Assembly (NCBI RefSeq): GCF_013602415.1
Contig: NZ_WPAG02000002.1
Span: 558,001 to 622,000, forward strand
Direction of reading: 5' to 3'
Origin: Rhodococcus sp. B50
Lineage (GTDB): Bacteria > Actinomycetota > Actinomycetes > Mycobacteriales > Mycobacteriaceae
DNA length: 64,000 nucleotides
This document shows, one piece after another, positions 1 to 9,585 of the stretch (the first letter of the stretch is position 1; each line of letters begins with the position of its first letter). The notes under the pieces are model-generated. The model had not been told where the DNA came from, did not search any database, and worked only from the letters and a program-made list of their open reading frames with translations. The translations under genes were made by a program, and so were the position numbers.

Positions 1-642
1 GGCTACCGGACGATCGATCTGCAGGACGGCACGGCCCCCTACAACGGCATCGACGAGGTCGCCGAGGAGGCAGTCGCACAGGAGCCCTACGACCCGTCCA
101 CCGCGCACGGTGAATCGGGTGAGGAGCACGAGGCTCCGGGAGCGATCCACGGCAAGCCCGCCGAGGATCTGTCCTACCTGCACTACGACAAGATCGAGAC
201 GATCGGCACCAGCGAAGAGATTCCGGTGCTTGTTCTTCCCACCGGCAAGCGCATCGAGTTCCAGCTGGCGTCCTCCGACGTCATCCACGCCTTCTGGGTG
301 CCGGAGTTCCTGTTCAAGCGCGATGTGAACCCGAACCCGATCGAGAACAACTCCGATCCGGTCTTCCAGATCTCCGAGATCGATCGTGAGGGCTCGTTCG
401 TCGGCCGTTGCGCCGAGATGTGCGGCACCTACCACGCGATGATGAACTTCGAGGTCCGCGCGGTCAGCCCGGAGGACTTCGCCCGGTACATCGAGCTCCG
501 TAAGCCGGTCGAGGACGGCGGCGAAGGCCTGTCGAACGCTCGCGCGCTCGAAGCCATCGGCCAGAGCCCGATCGCTACCTCGACGACTCCGTTCAAGACC
601 GACCGCACGGACCGGTCGGCGACCGTCGCCGCAGGCGAGTGA
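1..642 (+). CDS. ctaC: Cytochrome c oxidase subunit II (aa3 type), C-terminal part
   Basis: This is the 3' part of the CuA-bearing subunit II of the aa3 oxidase. It accepts electrons from the bc1 complex at the outer face of the membrane. The gene is open from base 1 in frame 1, so its start, signal sequence and membrane hairpin lie outside the window. What remains is the extracytoplasmic cupredoxin domain. CuA ligands are visible in [10 protein letters not shown] (first His), and in [14 protein letters not shown] (two Cys, Glu, His and Met). An acidic insert precedes the core, as is usual in Mycobacteriales. ctaF follows 33 bases downstream, the usual actinobacterial ctaC-ctaF pair. Confidence 0.95.
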   Translation, partial: GYRTIDLQDGTAPYNGIDEVAEEAVAQEPYDPSTAHGESGEEHEAPGAIHGKPAEDLSYLHYDKIETIGTSEEIPVLVLPTGKRIEFQLASSDVIHAFWVPEFLFKRDVNPNPIENNSDPVFQISEIDREGSFVGRCAEMCGTYHAMMNFEVRAVSPEDFARYIELRKPVEDGGEGLSNARALEAIGQSPIATSTTPFKTDRTDRSATVAAGE

Positions 643-675
643 CGGCCACCTCACCCGACAAGGACAAGTGCTGAT

Positions 676-1092
676 ATGAAGATCGAAGCCAAGCTCTTCG
701 AGGTCGTGACGGTGTTCTTCGTGCTCGTCGCCATCGTGTACGGCGTGTTCACCGGGCTGTCGGACAAGGGCATCGAATGGGCCGGCCTGACGGCCATCGT
801 CCTCTCCGCAGGACTGACCCTCATCGTCGGAACCTACTTCCGCTTCGTCGCGCGTCGTCTCGACACCCGTCCCGAGGACTACGAGGACGCCGAGATCAGC
901 GACGGTGCGGGCGACCTCGGTTTCTTCAGTGCGGGTAGCTACTGGCCGATCCTGCTCGCCGGTGCAGCAGCTTTCGCTGCGATCGCGCTGGCCTTCTACC
1001 AGCCGTGGATGATCGTCCTCGCGGTTGTGCTCATCATCGCCGCAGCCGCCGGACTGGTGTTCGAGTACCACATCGGACCCGAGAAGCACTGA
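676..1092 (+). CDS. ctaF: Cytochrome c oxidase subunit IV (actinobacterial)
   Basis: A 138-residue integral membrane protein that is an accessory subunit of the actinobacterial aa3 oxidase. Hydrophobic segments lie at about residues 7-27, 36-54, 94-112 and 114-130, giving four predicted membrane helices. Length and the N-terminus [15 protein letters not shown] fit the family (M. tuberculosis Rv2199c). It sits directly after ctaC and ends just before a strong terminator, so ctaC-ctaF is probably one transcript. The start is an ATG preceded by a weak purine stretch; no other start is as close to ctaC. Confidence 0.93.
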   Translation: MKIEAKLFEVVTVFFVLVAIVYGVFTGLSDKGIEWAGLTAIVLSAGLTLIVGTYFRFVARRLDTRPEDYEDAEISDGAGDLGFFSAGSYWPILLAGAAAFAAIALAFYQPWMIVLAVVLIIAAAAGLVFEYHIGPEKH

Positions 1093-1108
1093 GCCGACTC
1101 TCGACGCA

Positions 1109-1142
1109 CACGGGCGCCGCACCTTCGGGTGCGGCGCCCGTG
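1109..1142 (+). terminator. Terminator after ctaC-ctaF, UUCG tetraloop
   Basis: A perfect 15-bp GC-rich stem, CACGGGCGCCGCACC against GGTGCGGCGCCCGTG, closes on a TTCG tetraloop, 16 bases after the ctaF stop codon. There is no long T-tract. It lies between convergent genes, ctaF forward and the MerR gene reverse, so it could act in both directions. Confidence 0.8.
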
Positions 1143-1205
1143 GCGTTTCCGGGGCCGTAGCGTGTCCGAGCCCTCACTGGGCAGGGGGTCCTGGCGGAGG
1201 TCCGG

Positions 1206-2207
1206 CTAGCGGGCGGCGAGGATGACGCTCGCGGTCGCCGCGACAGTCCGATCCGGGTCGGCGGTCAGGACCACGAGAGCGTCGTGGGCAGCCGAGCCCG
1301 GGATCTCCGCGAGTGCCTGTGTGAGGCGCAGGCGTACCCGGGTGTCGTCCGACCCGCCGAGCCCGTGCTGCACGGCACGCACGATCTCCGTGGAGAGGGC
1401 CGGCCGATCCGCGAGCCGGCCCAGCACCTCGGCGGCCTCGACGTCCGACCGGCCCTCCACGATCATCTCCACGAGGACGGGGACGACCGCGTCCACGCCC
1501 CGCGCCCCGAGCGTCAGAGCCACCATGGCGCGGGCCTTCGAATCGCCGTCGCCGAGAGCCTCCTCGAGCAGCGCCGTGGACTCGGGCACACGCAGCTCCG
1601 CCAGAGCCGCGATCGCCCGTCGCCGCACCGGGGCCTCGGCCGACCGCAACCCCCTCTCCAGTGCGGGCAGTGCGGCCTCCGCTGCGTCCGCGGCTCGGGC
1701 GAGCGACCAACGCAACGCACCCGCGACGAACGGGTCCTCCTCCGACAGGGCTGCCTCGACCAGCGAGGCGACCGGCAATGTCGTGTCTTCGCGCTGGGAC
1801 AGGATCGCCTGCTGTCGGCGGGATCCCGAGTCGGATTCGAACGCGCGGAGCAACGCGACGAGACGCAGGACGTCGTCCCACCCGGTGGGGGAGGCCGCGT
1901 CGACGTCCTCGAGACGGGCGAGCAATTCGGTCTCGGCGGCGATCCGCTCCCGCGTGTGCCGCATCAGCTCCCGCACCAACTCGGCGGGAGCGAAATCCGG
2001 TTCCCGCAACGCGCGCCCGACCTCGTTCAGCGACAGACCCAGGCTACGGAGGCTCTCCACGTGGAAGAGCCTCCGAAGGTCGTCCTCGGTGTACTCGCGG
2101 TAGCCGCCCGACGTGCGGCCCGTCGGTGTGACGAGACCCAGGCGGTCGTAGTGGCGCAGCATGCGGCTGCTGACGCCGGACCTCCGCGAGACCTCACCGA
2201 TCAGCAT
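1206..2207 (-). CDS. MerR-family regulator with C-terminal HEAT repeats
   Basis: This 333-residue protein joins a MerR winged-helix domain (residues about 1-70: MLIGEVSRRSGVSSRMLRHY, GYREYTEDDL) and a linker helix to about 200 residues of HEAT-like helical repeats (about 130-333, ALxALERGLRSxEAPVRRRAI type). Most MerR proteins instead end in a short dimer helix or ligand domain. ATG at 2207 is chosen because the MerR fold begins there and GGGAG lies just upstream; an upstream extension would overlap the preceding gene. The stop of the HEAT gene is four bases upstream, so the two are one operon. The ligand is unknown; the HEAT scaffold suggests protein sensing or protein partnership, which is inference. 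Confidence 0.85.
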   Translation of the reverse strand: MLIGEVSRRSGVSSRMLRHYDRLGLVTPTGRTSGGYREYTEDDLRRLFHVESLRSLGLSLNEVGRALREPDFAPAELVRELMRHTRERIAAETELLARLEDVDAASPTGWDDVLRLVALLRAFESDSGSRRQQAILSQREDTTLPVASLVEAALSEEDPFVAGALRWSLARAADAAEAALPALERGLRSAEAPVRRRAIAALAELRVPESTALLEEALGDGDSKARAMVALTLGARGVDAVVPVLVEMIVEGRSDVEAAEVLGRLADRPALSTEIVRAVQHGLGGSDDTRVRLRLTQALAEIPGSAAHDALVVLTADPDRTVAATASVILAAR

Positions 2208-2211
2208 CGTG

Positions 2212-2874
2212 TCACTCCCGGATCCCGCCCGCGCCGAGGGCGGCGACCCGCTTGGCGGTCTCCAGCGAGAGGACGAACGCGCTGTCGGGATCGACACGGA
2301 TCCGCTCGGTGGCTTCGGCGTGGGCGCGGACGCGGGGATCGGGGCTGCTCATCGCCGCGTCGAGCACCGGCACGGCCGCCTCGTCGAGCACCGCGAGGGC
2401 GCGCCCGAGGCTGAGCTGCAGGTCTGGGTCGCCTCGGCCCAGTTCGGCGCCGAGAGCGGCAGCGAGGCCGCTTTCCGCCCCCGTCGGGACGAGTGCGACC
2501 GCCGCCCGCCAGGCGCTACGTGCCACCTCGTCGTGCTCGTCGTGAAGCATGCCCGCCACCGCCGGCCACGCAACCGGGTCGCCGATCTTCGACAGTGTGT
2601 GCAGGGCCTGGTCGCGCGCCTGCGTGGTGTCCGACCGGAGTTCGGCGAGCAGTCGCGGCACGGTCACCTCGGTGGGCAGGCGGCACAGTGCCCAGGTCAG
2701 CATGTCGCGGACGAAGAAGTCCGGCTCCACGGCGCACCGCTCGACGAGTGCCGTCGCAGTACGGGGGTCGGCCGCGGTGCCCAGCTCGAGTGCTGCGCGC
2801 AATCGTATGGTGGCGTCCTCGGCGGTCAGGGCGTCGCTCGGGGCGCGGACGAACGGGTCGTGATGTGTGCTCAT
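2212..2874 (-). CDS. HEAT-repeat protein
   Basis: A 220-residue soluble protein built almost wholly of HEAT-like alpha-alpha repeats (for example about residues 20-50 DATIRLRAALELGTA and 80-110 TVPRLLAELRSDTTQARDQAL). It has no catalytic motif. The start at 2874 (MSTHHDPFV) has an ideal GGAGGT Shine-Dalgarno seven bases upstream; a longer frame from 2892 would place that site inside the coding region. It is the first gene of a two-gene operon with the MerR-HEAT regulator and lies behind a MerR-type promoter. The shared repeats suggest the two proteins interact or arose by duplication. The cellular role is unknown. Confidence 0.85.
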   Translation of the reverse strand: MSTHHDPFVRAPSDALTAEDATIRLRAALELGTAADPRTATALVERCAVEPDFFVRDMLTWALCRLPTEVTVPRLLAELRSDTTQARDQALHTLSKIGDPVAWPAVAGMLHDEHDEVARSAWRAAVALVPTGAESGLAAALGAELGRGDPDLQLSLGRALAVLDEAAVPVLDAAMSSPDPRVRAHAEATERIRVDPDSAFVLSLETAKRVAALGAGGIRE

Positions 2875-2897
2875 GGATGGCACCTCCTTCACCGACC

Positions 2898-2928
2898 ATT
2901 CGAGCGCTTGTCACAGTGTCAAGGTCAA
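2898..2928 (-). promoter_or_regulatory. MerR-type promoter with 19-bp spacer and operator palindrome
   Basis: Reading the reverse strand, TTGACC (2928-2923) is followed after 19 bases by TCGAAT (2903-2898). The 19-bp spacing is too long for ordinary sigma-70 recognition and is the hallmark of MerR-activated promoters. The spacer holds a 17-bp palindrome at 2907-2923, CTTGNCACNGTGNCAAG, which mismatches only at the three N positions. This is the expected autoregulatory site of the MerR protein encoded in the operon it drives. Confidence 0.7.
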
Positions 2929-3030
2929 GACATACGGTCGAGCTCGAGACATACGCCCCGATGATGCCCCGGACGATATCCGGTGGGGGAGGGGAGAACC
3001 GGTCTCCCCTCCGATCGTCTCGGAACGACG

Positions 3031-3067
3031 AACGGGGCCCCGGACCGTGAAGGTCCGGGGCCCCGTT
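3031..3067 (-). terminator. Terminator after qcrB
   Basis: A perfect 16-bp stem, AACGGGGCCCCGGACC against GGTCCGGGGCCCCGTT, with a 5-base loop, lies 23 bases beyond the qcrB stop on the reverse strand. It should end the ctaE-qcrCAB transcript and insulate the HEAT-MerR operon downstream. Confidence 0.85.
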
Positions 3068-3090
3068 ACGTTACGAACCGCTGGTGCGGA

Positions 3091-4749
3091 TCAGTGCGAC
3101 TTGTCGGGCAGCTGAGCTGCGCCGTCGCCGTTTCCGTGCACGCGCTCCTGATACTCGCGGAGCGTGTTCCGGAGCTCGAGCTCGGCCTCGTGGTGGGCGG
3201 CCTCGAGCGCGGCCGCTTCGTCGGCCGGGTCGGGGCTCCACCAGCTGCCGGCACCGGGCTTGCCGGCACTGCCGAGGCGGTTCATACGCTTCGGGATCGC
3301 GGCACCCTGGTACTCGAGCGGGACCGGGTGGCCGTGCTCGTCCACCGGACCGAGCGGCTGATGGATCTCGATGTACTCGCCGGTCGGCAGGCGACGGACG
3401 ATGCCCGTCTCGATGCCGTGCTCGAGCACCTGGCGGTCGCTGCGCTGCAGACCCAGGCAGAACCGGTACGCGATGTAGTAGGCGAGCGGCGGGAGCAGGA
3501 CGAGACCGATACGGCCCATCCAGGTCGTCGCGTTGATCGAGATGTCGAACTTGTACGCGATGATGTCGTTGACGCACATGATCGTGGCGACGGCGTAGAA
3601 CGCCAGGGCCATGAACCCGAGTCCGGTACGGACCGGCACGTCGCGCGGACGCTGCAGCAGGTTGTGGTGAGCGTCGTCCTTCGTGAACTTCTTCTCGATC
3701 CACGGGTAGACCGTGAGAACGACGAACACGAGACCCATGATCAACGCGATCCAGAACGGCTGCGGGATCGTGTACCGGTTGAACAGGTACAGCTCCCAGG
3801 CCGGCCAGATACGTGCCATGCCGTCCGTCCACATCATGTAGATGTCCGGCTGCGAGCCGGCGGAGACCTGCGACGGGTTGTACGGGCCGATGTTCCAGAC
3901 CGGGTTGATCTGCAGCAGGCCGGACATCAGGGCGAGGACCGCGAAGGTCATCGCGAAGAACGCACCCGACTTCACGGCGAAGACGGGGAGGATACGAACA
4001 CCCACGACGTTCTGCTCGGTGCGGCCGGGGCCGGGGAACTGCGTGTGCTTCTGGTACCAGACCAGCGCGAGGTGCGCGGCGATCAGGGCCAGAATGATGC
4101 CCGGAACGAGCAGCACGTGCAGCACGTAGAAGCGCGGGATGATCAGCTCACCCGGGAAGTCGCCACCGAAGATCGCCCAGTGCATCCACGAGCCGATGAT
4201 CGGGATCGACAGCGTGATGCCGGAGAACGCGGCGCGGAGGCCGGTGCCGGAGAGCAGGTCGTCGGGAAGCGAGTAGCCGAAGAAGCCCTCGAACATCGCC
4301 AGGATGAGCAGCAGTGAGCCGATCACCCAGTTGGCTTCGCGCGGACGCCGGAACGCGCCGGTGAAGAACACACGCAGCAGGTGGACGACGATCGACGCGG
4401 CGAACATCAGCGCAGCCCAGTGGTGGATCTGGCGGACGAACAGTCCTCCGCGGACCTCGAACGAGATCTGCAGTGTCGTCTCGTACGCACGGGACATGCC
4501 GACACCGCGGAGCGGCTGGTACACACCGTCGTAGGTGACATGCGCCATCGACGGATCGAAGAACAGGGTGAGGAAGACACCCGAGATCAACAGGATGATG
4601 AAGCTGTAGAGCGCGATCTCACCCAGGAGGAAGGACCAGTGGGTGGGGAACACCTTGTTGATCTGGCGGCGGATGCCCGCGGACAGATGGTAACGAGAAT
4701 CGAGGTTCTCGCCGATCTGTGCGGCGCGGGACGGGGTTGCAGTACTCAC
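3091..4749 (-). CDS. qcrB: Cytochrome bc1 complex cytochrome b subunit
   Basis: Cytochrome b of the menaquinol:cytochrome c reductase that forms a bc1-aa3 supercomplex in Actinobacteria. At 552 residues it has the long C-terminal cytoplasmic extension of the actinobacterial form. Heme-ligand histidines are visible as His109/His123 ([17 protein letters not shown]) and His211/His226 ([19 protein letters not shown]). About eight or nine membrane helices are predicted. The GTG start overlaps the qcrA stop by four bases (GTGA), indicating translational coupling. It is the last gene of ctaE-qcrC-qcrA-qcrB. QcrB is the known target of imidazopyridine (Q203-type) drugs. Confidence 0.97.
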   Translation of the reverse strand: MSTATPSRAAQIGENLDSRYHLSAGIRRQINKVFPTHWSFLLGEIALYSFIILLISGVFLTLFFDPSMAHVTYDGVYQPLRGVGMSRAYETTLQISFEVRGGLFVRQIHHWAALMFAASIVVHLLRVFFTGAFRRPREANWVIGSLLLILAMFEGFFGYSLPDDLLSGTGLRAAFSGITLSIPIIGSWMHWAIFGGDFPGELIIPRFYVLHVLLVPGIILALIAAHLALVWYQKHTQFPGPGRTEQNVVGVRILPVFAVKSGAFFAMTFAVLALMSGLLQINPVWNIGPYNPSQVSAGSQPDIYMMWTDGMARIWPAWELYLFNRYTIPQPFWIALIMGLVFVVLTVYPWIEKKFTKDDAHHNLLQRPRDVPVRTGLGFMALAFYAVATIMCVNDIIAYKFDISINATTWMGRIGLVLLPPLAYYIAYRFCLGLQRSDRQVLEHGIETGIVRRLPTGEYIEIHQPLGPVDEHGHPVPLEYQGAAIPKRMNRLGSAGKPGAGSWWSPDPADEAAALEAAHHEAELELRNTLREYQERVHGNGDGAAQLPDKSH

Positions 4750-5873
4750 GGGCGACGCTCCCAGAATGCCGGGCCGAGTGCCTCGATGAAGTCACCGTTG
4801 GCGACCAGGAAGCCCTCTTCGTTCACTGTAATAGGAAGCTGCGGCAGTGCGCGAGCAGCGGGACCGAAAATCGGCTTGCCGTACTCCAGTGCATCGAACT
4901 GCGACTGGTGGCACGGGCACAGGATGCGGTGCGTCTGCTGCTCGTAGAGCGAGGTCGGGCAGCCGAGGTGCGTGCAGATCTTCGAGTACGCGAAGTAGTC
5001 GCCGTAGTTGAAGCTCTCCTGGCCCTTGCGCTTGACGACACGCTCGGTGTCCTCGGTGCGCAGACGGATGAGCATGACCGAGTTGCGGATGCCGCGCAGA
5101 CCCTGCAGCAGTGCGTGGTCGTCGCCACGATCGGACTCGCGGAACGGGAAGACCGTCTCCATGCCGCCGGCGTCGAGGTCCTCCGGACGCACGAGGACGA
5201 TGTCCTGGGGACGGCCGGTGTCGCGACGCAGGTAGATCGTCTCGCCGGGGTAGCGCGGGGTCCAGCCCGAGACCCACAGCGACGACTCGTCGCCCTCGGC
5301 CCACGGGTTCTTGATCAGGCCACCGAGCGGCATGATCAGGCCCAGGCCGAGCGCGCCACCACCGAAGATGGCGGTGCGCTTGATGAGCTTGCGACGCGGC
5401 AGGGTCGACGTGTCGAGCGAATCGGAGAGCTCGGCGACGATCGTCTTGCGATCGACCTCGGAGGATCCACCGTCGTGCCGATCCTGGATCGACACCTCTT
5501 CGGGGATGAACTTCTTGGTGAACTGCACCGCGCCCACACCGATGCCGAGGATCGACAGACCGAGGGTCAGGCCGAGCATCGGGGTGTAGAGGCTGTACCA
5601 GCCGTAGTTCTCGTCGCCGATGCCCTGGTATTCCCACGGCCAGAACAGGTAGGTCGCGATGAACGCGATACCCGAGATGCCTGCGAGGGCGAACCAGAAG
5701 GCGACGTTGCGCTCGGCGCGCTTCTCGGCGCGGGTGCCCTCGACGGGCCACCGGTCCTTGCGGAACGCGACGTCGACGCCGTCGAGGTTCGTGCCGAGCG
5801 TGACGAGGTCGTCCCGGCTCATCCGGTCGAGATCTTCGACCGTGTGCTTGTTCGGCGTTTCGCCGCCACTCAT
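4746..5873 (-). CDS. qcrA: Rieske iron-sulfur subunit of the bc1 complex
   Basis: This 375-residue Rieske protein carries three N-terminal membrane helices (about 70-95, 110-135, 185-205), as in the actinobacterial complex, rather than the usual one. [2Fe-2S] ligands are Cys300/His302 in CTHLGC and Cys319/His322 in CPCH, with Cys305 and Cys321 as the stabilising disulfide. MSGGETP at 5873 is taken as start because it overlaps the qcrC stop by four bases (ATGA) and has GGAGCAAGG upstream; the frame extends 19 codons further but into qcrC. It passes electrons from menaquinol to the diheme QcrC. Confidence 0.96.
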   Translation of the reverse strand: MSGGETPNKHTVEDLDRMSRDDLVTLGTNLDGVDVAFRKDRWPVEGTRAEKRAERNVAFWFALAGISGIAFIATYLFWPWEYQGIGDENYGWYSLYTPMLGLTLGLSILGIGVGAVQFTKKFIPEEVSIQDRHDGGSSEVDRKTIVAELSDSLDTSTLPRRKLIKRTAIFGGGALGLGLIMPLGGLIKNPWAEGDESSLWVSGWTPRYPGETIYLRRDTGRPQDIVLVRPEDLDAGGMETVFPFRESDRGDDHALLQGLRGIRNSVMLIRLRTEDTERVVKRKGQESFNYGDYFAYSKICTHLGCPTSLYEQQTHRILCPCHQSQFDALEYGKPIFGPAARALPQLPITVNEEGFLVANGDFIEALGPAFWERRP

Positions 5874-6742
5874 GACCTTGCTCCGATCCACAGCGCAGCG
5901 CCGACGACGGCGACGATGCCGACGACCCACATGGTCGGCCCTTCGGCACCGGGGCCGAAGCCGCCGAGCCCGTAGCCACCCGGGTCCCTCGTCTCACTGG
6001 CGGACTTGATGTACGCGATGATGTCCTGCTTCTCCTCGATCGTCAGCTGACGATCGGAGAACTTCGGCATGTTCTGGGGGCCGGTGAGCATCGCGGTGTA
6101 GATCTGCTGCTCGTTGGCCGGATCCAGGTTCGGTGCGAACTTGCCGGACGACAGCGCGCCGCCGCGTCCGGTGAAGTTGTGGCACGACGCGCAGTTCTGG
6201 CGGAAGAGCTCCGAACCACGTCCGATGTCGTTGCCGCGCAGCGACGACTGAGCGATCTCGCCGTTCTCGTCGCGGATGACCGTCGGGCCTCCACCGTTGG
6301 CCTGGATGTACGCGCCGAGCGCGTCGGTCTGCGCGGCGTCGAACTTCGGGTCCTTGCGGAGGGCCTGGGCCTCGTTGCGCATCATCGGCATGCGGCCCGA
6401 GGAGACCTGGAAGTAGACGGCGGCCTCGCCGACACCGATGAGGCTGGGACCGCGATCCTGGACGCCCTGGAGATTGACGCCGTGGCAGGTCACGCAGGAG
6501 GTCTCGTAGAGCTGCTGACCCTCGCGGATCAGAGCGCTCTGGTCGTCCTGCGCCGTGGCCACCTGCGGGGCAGGTGTCAGCGCGGAGGCGATGAAGCCTG
6601 CGCTGAGGAGACCGAGCGCGAGGACCAACGCTCCGGTGACGCGCCGGCGCATCTTGCGCTGGCGGCGGGACTTCGCAGCATCGGCTGCAGAGGATCGACC
6701 GGGCATGTCACCCTCGGAGGCGAGAGGTGGGGATGAACTCAT
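5870..6742 (-). CDS. qcrC: Diheme cytochrome c subunit of the bc1 complex
   Basis: A 290-residue membrane-anchored cytochrome cc. Two CXXCH heme sites are visible: CVTCH (Cys83-His87) and CASCH (Cys184-His188), with nearby methionines as likely axial ligands. A hydrophobic N-terminal anchor (about 36-55) and a C-terminal helix ([20 protein letters not shown]) flank the heme domains. The diheme form replaces soluble cytochrome c in Actinobacteria and bridges the bc1 complex to CuA of CtaC. ATG at 6742 is used; an internal MPGRSS start at residue 13 is possible but less likely. Confidence 0.96.
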   Translation of the reverse strand: MSSSPPLASEGDMPGRSSAADAAKSRRQRKMRRRVTGALVLALGLLSAGFIASALTPAPQVATAQDDQSALIREGQQLYETSCVTCHGVNLQGVQDRGPSLIGVGEAAVYFQVSSGRMPMMRNEAQALRKDPKFDAAQTDALGAYIQANGGGPTVIRDENGEIAQSSLRGNDIGRGSELFRQNCASCHNFTGRGGALSSGKFAPNLDPANEQQIYTAMLTGPQNMPKFSDRQLTIEEKQDIIAYIKSASETRDPGGYGLGGFGPGAEGPTMWVVGIVAVVGAALWIGARS

Positions 6743-6806
6743 CTGTATCCCTTTTTTTATGTCGGGACGGACTGGACGTCAGGGGGCTGCCTGGGCGTTC
6801 AGCTGG

Positions 6807-7421
6807 CTAACGGATGAAATAAATCGTGGCAAACAGCGCGATCCAAACGATGTCGACGAAGTGCCAGTAATACGAAACGACGATGGCTGCAGTGGCCTGC
6901 GCAGGCGTGAACTTGCTGACCTTCGTGCGGAACAACAGGAACACGAAGGCGATCAGGCCGCCGATGACGTGCAGGCCGTGGAAGCCGGTGGTCATGTAGA
7001 ACACCGAGCCGTACACGCTGCCCGGGATGGTCGTGCCGTCCTTCACGAGGGTGATGTACTCGTATCCCTGGCCGAGCACGAAGAAGGTGCCCATGCCGAG
7101 GGTGATGATGTACCACCGCCGCAGACCGAAGACGTCGCCGCGCTCGGCGGCGAACACGCCCAGCTGGCAGGTGAAGGAGGAAGCGATCAGCACCGCGGTG
7201 ATCGGTACCGCCAACCACAGGTTCAAGTGGGTGGGCGGGGGCGGCCACATGCCCTCCGGGGCCTGTGCCCGTGCCACGAAGTACATGGCGAAGAGCCCTG
7301 CGAAAAACATGAGCTCACTGGACAACCACACGATGGTGCCGACGCTGACCAGGTTGGGCCGGTTCAACGAGTGCACGCGCTGTGTGATTGCAGATCCTGA
7401 AGTCCCTACTGCGCTCGTCAC
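6807..7421 (-). CDS. ctaE: Cytochrome c oxidase subunit III
   Basis: A 204-residue subunit III of the aa3 oxidase with about five membrane helices. Typical segments are [20 protein letters not shown] near the N-terminus and [20 protein letters not shown] at the C-terminus. The reading frame continues far upstream, but the start is placed at the GTG at 7421 ([10 protein letters not shown]) because homology begins there. On the reverse strand a CATACT hexamer lies seven bases before this GTG, so the mRNA may be leaderless. It heads the ctaE-qcrC-qcrA-qcrB operon, with a 64-base gap to qcrC. Confidence 0.95.
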   Translation of the reverse strand: MTSAVGTSGSAITQRVHSLNRPNLVSVGTIVWLSSELMFFAGLFAMYFVARAQAPEGMWPPPPTHLNLWLAVPITAVLIASSFTCQLGVFAAERGDVFGLRRWYIITLGMGTFFVLGQGYEYITLVKDGTTIPGSVYGSVFYMTTGFHGLHVIGGLIAFVFLLFRTKVSKFTPAQATAAIVVSYYWHFVDIVWIALFATIYFIR

Positions 7422-7595
7422 GCTGGCTAGTATGACCCGTCGTAGTACGTCTTGGGCAATCGGGGCCGAAATCGGCGCGTCCGTGCAGGTCTCGGACCTG
7501 GATTTCACCAGGTGGGCGCTCGGTGAGGGGTGCTCCGGAGGGCCCCACACGGCGCATTTCGGAGGGTCGCGAAGGTCACGTGGGATCGTGGATGC

Positions 7596-8051
7596 ATGAG
7601 TACCGGAAAGGGTCTTCGGGGATGGCTGCGCTCGCTGGCCGGGCGGCGCGGTGAGCCGCTCGACGCGGACCGCGCCGATCTGGTCGTGGTCGTGTCGTCC
7701 TTCGAGGACGCCGAAGCCTGCTCCACGGCGCTGGAGCGCGCGGCCGAGGTGGCCCCGTCGTGGCGGTCCGAGGACGAGGCCGTTCTCCGGCACCATCTGG
7801 CGTTGCCCGCGGACGCGGTGGAGCGGGCCGCGGAGCTGGCCGGCCAGGACGGCTACGTCGTGGCCGGAACCGGCGACCGGAACGTCCCGCCCATGGCCGT
7901 GGACGGCGCTTCCGTGATCCTGCAGCGTGTCCAGATCCTCGATGCTCTGCACTGTGCGCAGGAGAAGTCGCGCATGGCCTCGCTCGCGCAGCGACTCGGC
8001 GGAACGGCTCTGGGATGGGACGCCCTGCAACCGCAGGATTCCGCTGGCTAA
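7596..8051 (+). CDS. Hypothetical protein upstream of trpD
   Basis: A 151-residue soluble, acidic protein with no signal or membrane segment. It opens with a short basic stretch ([19 protein letters not shown]), then has an alternating beta/alpha pattern ([22 protein letters not shown] and similar) resembling a small ferredoxin-like fold. I recognise no family. The ATG at 7596 has no good Shine-Dalgarno; GATCGT lies six bases before it, a weak leaderless-type match. It is divergent from ctaE and 64 bases ahead of trpD in the same direction, so it may share the trpD transcript. Confidence 0.6.
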   Translation: MSTGKGLRGWLRSLAGRRGEPLDADRADLVVVVSSFEDAEACSTALERAAEVAPSWRSEDEAVLRHHLALPADAVERAAELAGQDGYVVAGTGDRNVPPMAVDGASVILQRVQILDALHCAQEKSRMASLAQRLGGTALGWDALQPQDSAG

Positions 8052-8115
8052 GCTGACCGGTCGGAAGGGCACGCCTGTGCCCGGTGAGGAGCGAGATGCG
8101 GCGAGGGCAGGTGCG

Positions 8116-9192
8116 ATGAACGCGACGCGAGACGCGGACGAGGTGACCCGGAACTGGCCCTCCGTCCTGGGAGCGCTCACCGCCGGACAGAACCTGTCGG
8201 CCGCCGAGGCGCGATGGGCGATGAGCGAGATCTTCTCCGACAACGCCACACCCGCCCAGATCGCAGCCTTCGGTGTCGCGCTGAAGATGAAGGGCGAGAC
8301 ACCCGAAGAGGTGCGGGCGCTCGCCGACACGATGCTCGACTATGCCCGGCTGGTCCCGGTCGACAGCGACGTCGTCGACATCGTGGGAACCGGTGGCGAC
8401 CGCGCGAACACCGTCAACATCTCGACGATGGCCTCGCTCGTCGTGGCCGCGGCGGGCATCCGCGTCGTCAAGCACGGCAACCGTGCCGCCTCCTCCAAGA
8501 GTGGAGGCGCCGACGTGCTCGAGGCCCTCGGTGTGCACATCGATCTGGGGCCCGACGAGGTGGCCCACTCGGTCGCCGAGGTCGGGATCGGATTCTGCTT
8601 CGCGCCTGTCTACCACCCGGCACTGCGCTTCGCGGCCGCGCCGCGCAAGCAGATCGGGATCCCGACGGTCTTCAACGTCCTCGGTCCGCTCACCAATCCG
8701 GCCCGTCCCAGCGCCGGTCTGATCGGGTGTGCGTTCGAACCGCTCGTCCCTACGGTCGCGGGCGTGCTCGCGCAACGCGGCAATTCCGCCCTCGTGGTGC
8801 GCGGCGACGACGGACTCGACGAACTGACCACCTCCACGACGTCGACGGTGCACATCGTGCGCAACGGCGAAGTACGGGTCGTGAGTCTCGATCCGCGCGA
8901 TCTCGGGATCGAACGCGTTCCGCTCGAAGCGCTGCGCGGCGGCGACGCCGATGAGAACGCGGTGATCGCGCGTGCCGTCCTCGCAGGGGAGAAGGGCCCC
9001 GTGCGCGATGCCGTGCTCCTCAACGCAGCCGGGGCGATCGCCGCCTTCCGCGGCGTCGACGGTGCTCTCGAGGACGCCCTCGCGGCCGGCCTCGAGACGG
9101 CGGCGCACGCGATCGACGACGGGGGCGCCGCGTCGGTGCTGGAGCGGTGGGCCCAGGTCACCACGCGGCTGGGCGCCGCGTCGGAGAAGTGA
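8116..9192 (+). CDS. trpD: Anthranilate phosphoribosyltransferase
   Basis: Catalyses anthranilate + PRPP to N-phosphoribosylanthranilate, the second committed step of tryptophan synthesis. The 358-residue length is normal. The PRPP-binding loop GTGGD is at 91-95, followed by [10 protein letters not shown], and the glycine-rich [15 protein letters not shown] at about 119-133. The chosen ATG is where family homology starts, though the frame is open further upstream. It stands apart from other trp genes, as in M. tuberculosis, where trpD also lies next to ctaE. A bidirectional terminator follows. Confidence 0.96.
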   Translation: MNATRDADEVTRNWPSVLGALTAGQNLSAAEARWAMSEIFSDNATPAQIAAFGVALKMKGETPEEVRALADTMLDYARLVPVDSDVVDIVGTGGDRANTVNISTMASLVVAAAGIRVVKHGNRAASSKSGGADVLEALGVHIDLGPDEVAHSVAEVGIGFCFAPVYHPALRFAAAPRKQIGIPTVFNVLGPLTNPARPSAGLIGCAFEPLVPTVAGVLAQRGNSALVVRGDDGLDELTTSTTSTVHIVRNGEVRVVSLDPRDLGIERVPLEALRGGDADENAVIARAVLAGEKGPVRDAVLLNAAGAIAAFRGVDGALEDALAAGLETAAHAIDDGGAASVLERWAQVTTRLGAASEK

Positions 9193-9215
9193 CCGCAGAA
9201 CAGTAAGGACAGACG

Positions 9216-9247
9216 GACGGGCCCGCACTGCGCAGTGCGGGCCCGTC
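9216..9247. terminator. Bidirectional terminator between trpD and the Lrp-type gene
   Basis: A perfect 32-base palindrome with half-site GACGGGCCCGCACTGC lies between convergent genes, 23 bases after the trpD stop and 30 bases after the stop of the reverse-strand RAM gene. It can form the same hairpin in both transcripts. Confidence 0.8.
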
Positions 9248-9277
9248 GTCCGTCGTGAGTGTGCAGGCGACGCCGGG

Positions 9278-9553
9278 TCAGTTCCCGATCGAGAAGCCCG
9301 CTTCGACATCGGCGCTCGAGTACGACTGGAACGCGATGTGGGTGACGGTCTTCGTCACGCCGTCGATCTTGTTGATGCCCCGGGTGACGACGTCGGCGAT
9401 CTTCTCGTGGTCGCGCACTCGGACCACCGCCACGAGGTCGACGTCGCCCGCGCAGGAGTACACCGTGTCGACGCCATCGAGGTCGGCGACCGCTTGCGCG
9501 GTCTCGGGGATACGGTTCGCCTCGGCATCGATCAGGACGATCGCGTTGATCAT
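9278..9553 (-). CDS. Stand-alone RAM (Lrp/AsnC effector-domain) protein
   Basis: This 91-residue protein is only the ligand-binding/oligomerisation half of an Lrp/AsnC regulator: beta-alpha-beta-beta-alpha-beta, with AIVLIDAEANRIPETAQAVADLDGV, then the GDVDLVAVVRV strand that normally contacts amino-acid ligands. The N-terminal helix-turn-helix is absent. ATG at 9553 is preceded by AAGGAG at good spacing. Such stand-alone RAM proteins may sense amino acids or modulate full-length Lrp proteins; that role is inferred. It lies downstream of the nuclease gene on the same strand with a 32-base gap, so co-transcription is likely. Confidence 0.88.
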   Translation of the reverse strand: MINAIVLIDAEANRIPETAQAVADLDGVDTVYSCAGDVDLVAVVRVRDHEKIADVVTRGINKIDGVTKTVTHIAFQSYSSADVEAGFSIGN

Positions 9554-9585
9554 GGGGTCTCCTTCAGCCTTCCTCGGGGATTGCA

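Noticed and set aside
2161..2964. A 267-codon forward frame over the HEAT gene and its promoter
   Set aside because: It covers the opposite strand of the HEAT protein and runs through the MerR operator; repeat-like coding signal is on the reverse strand.
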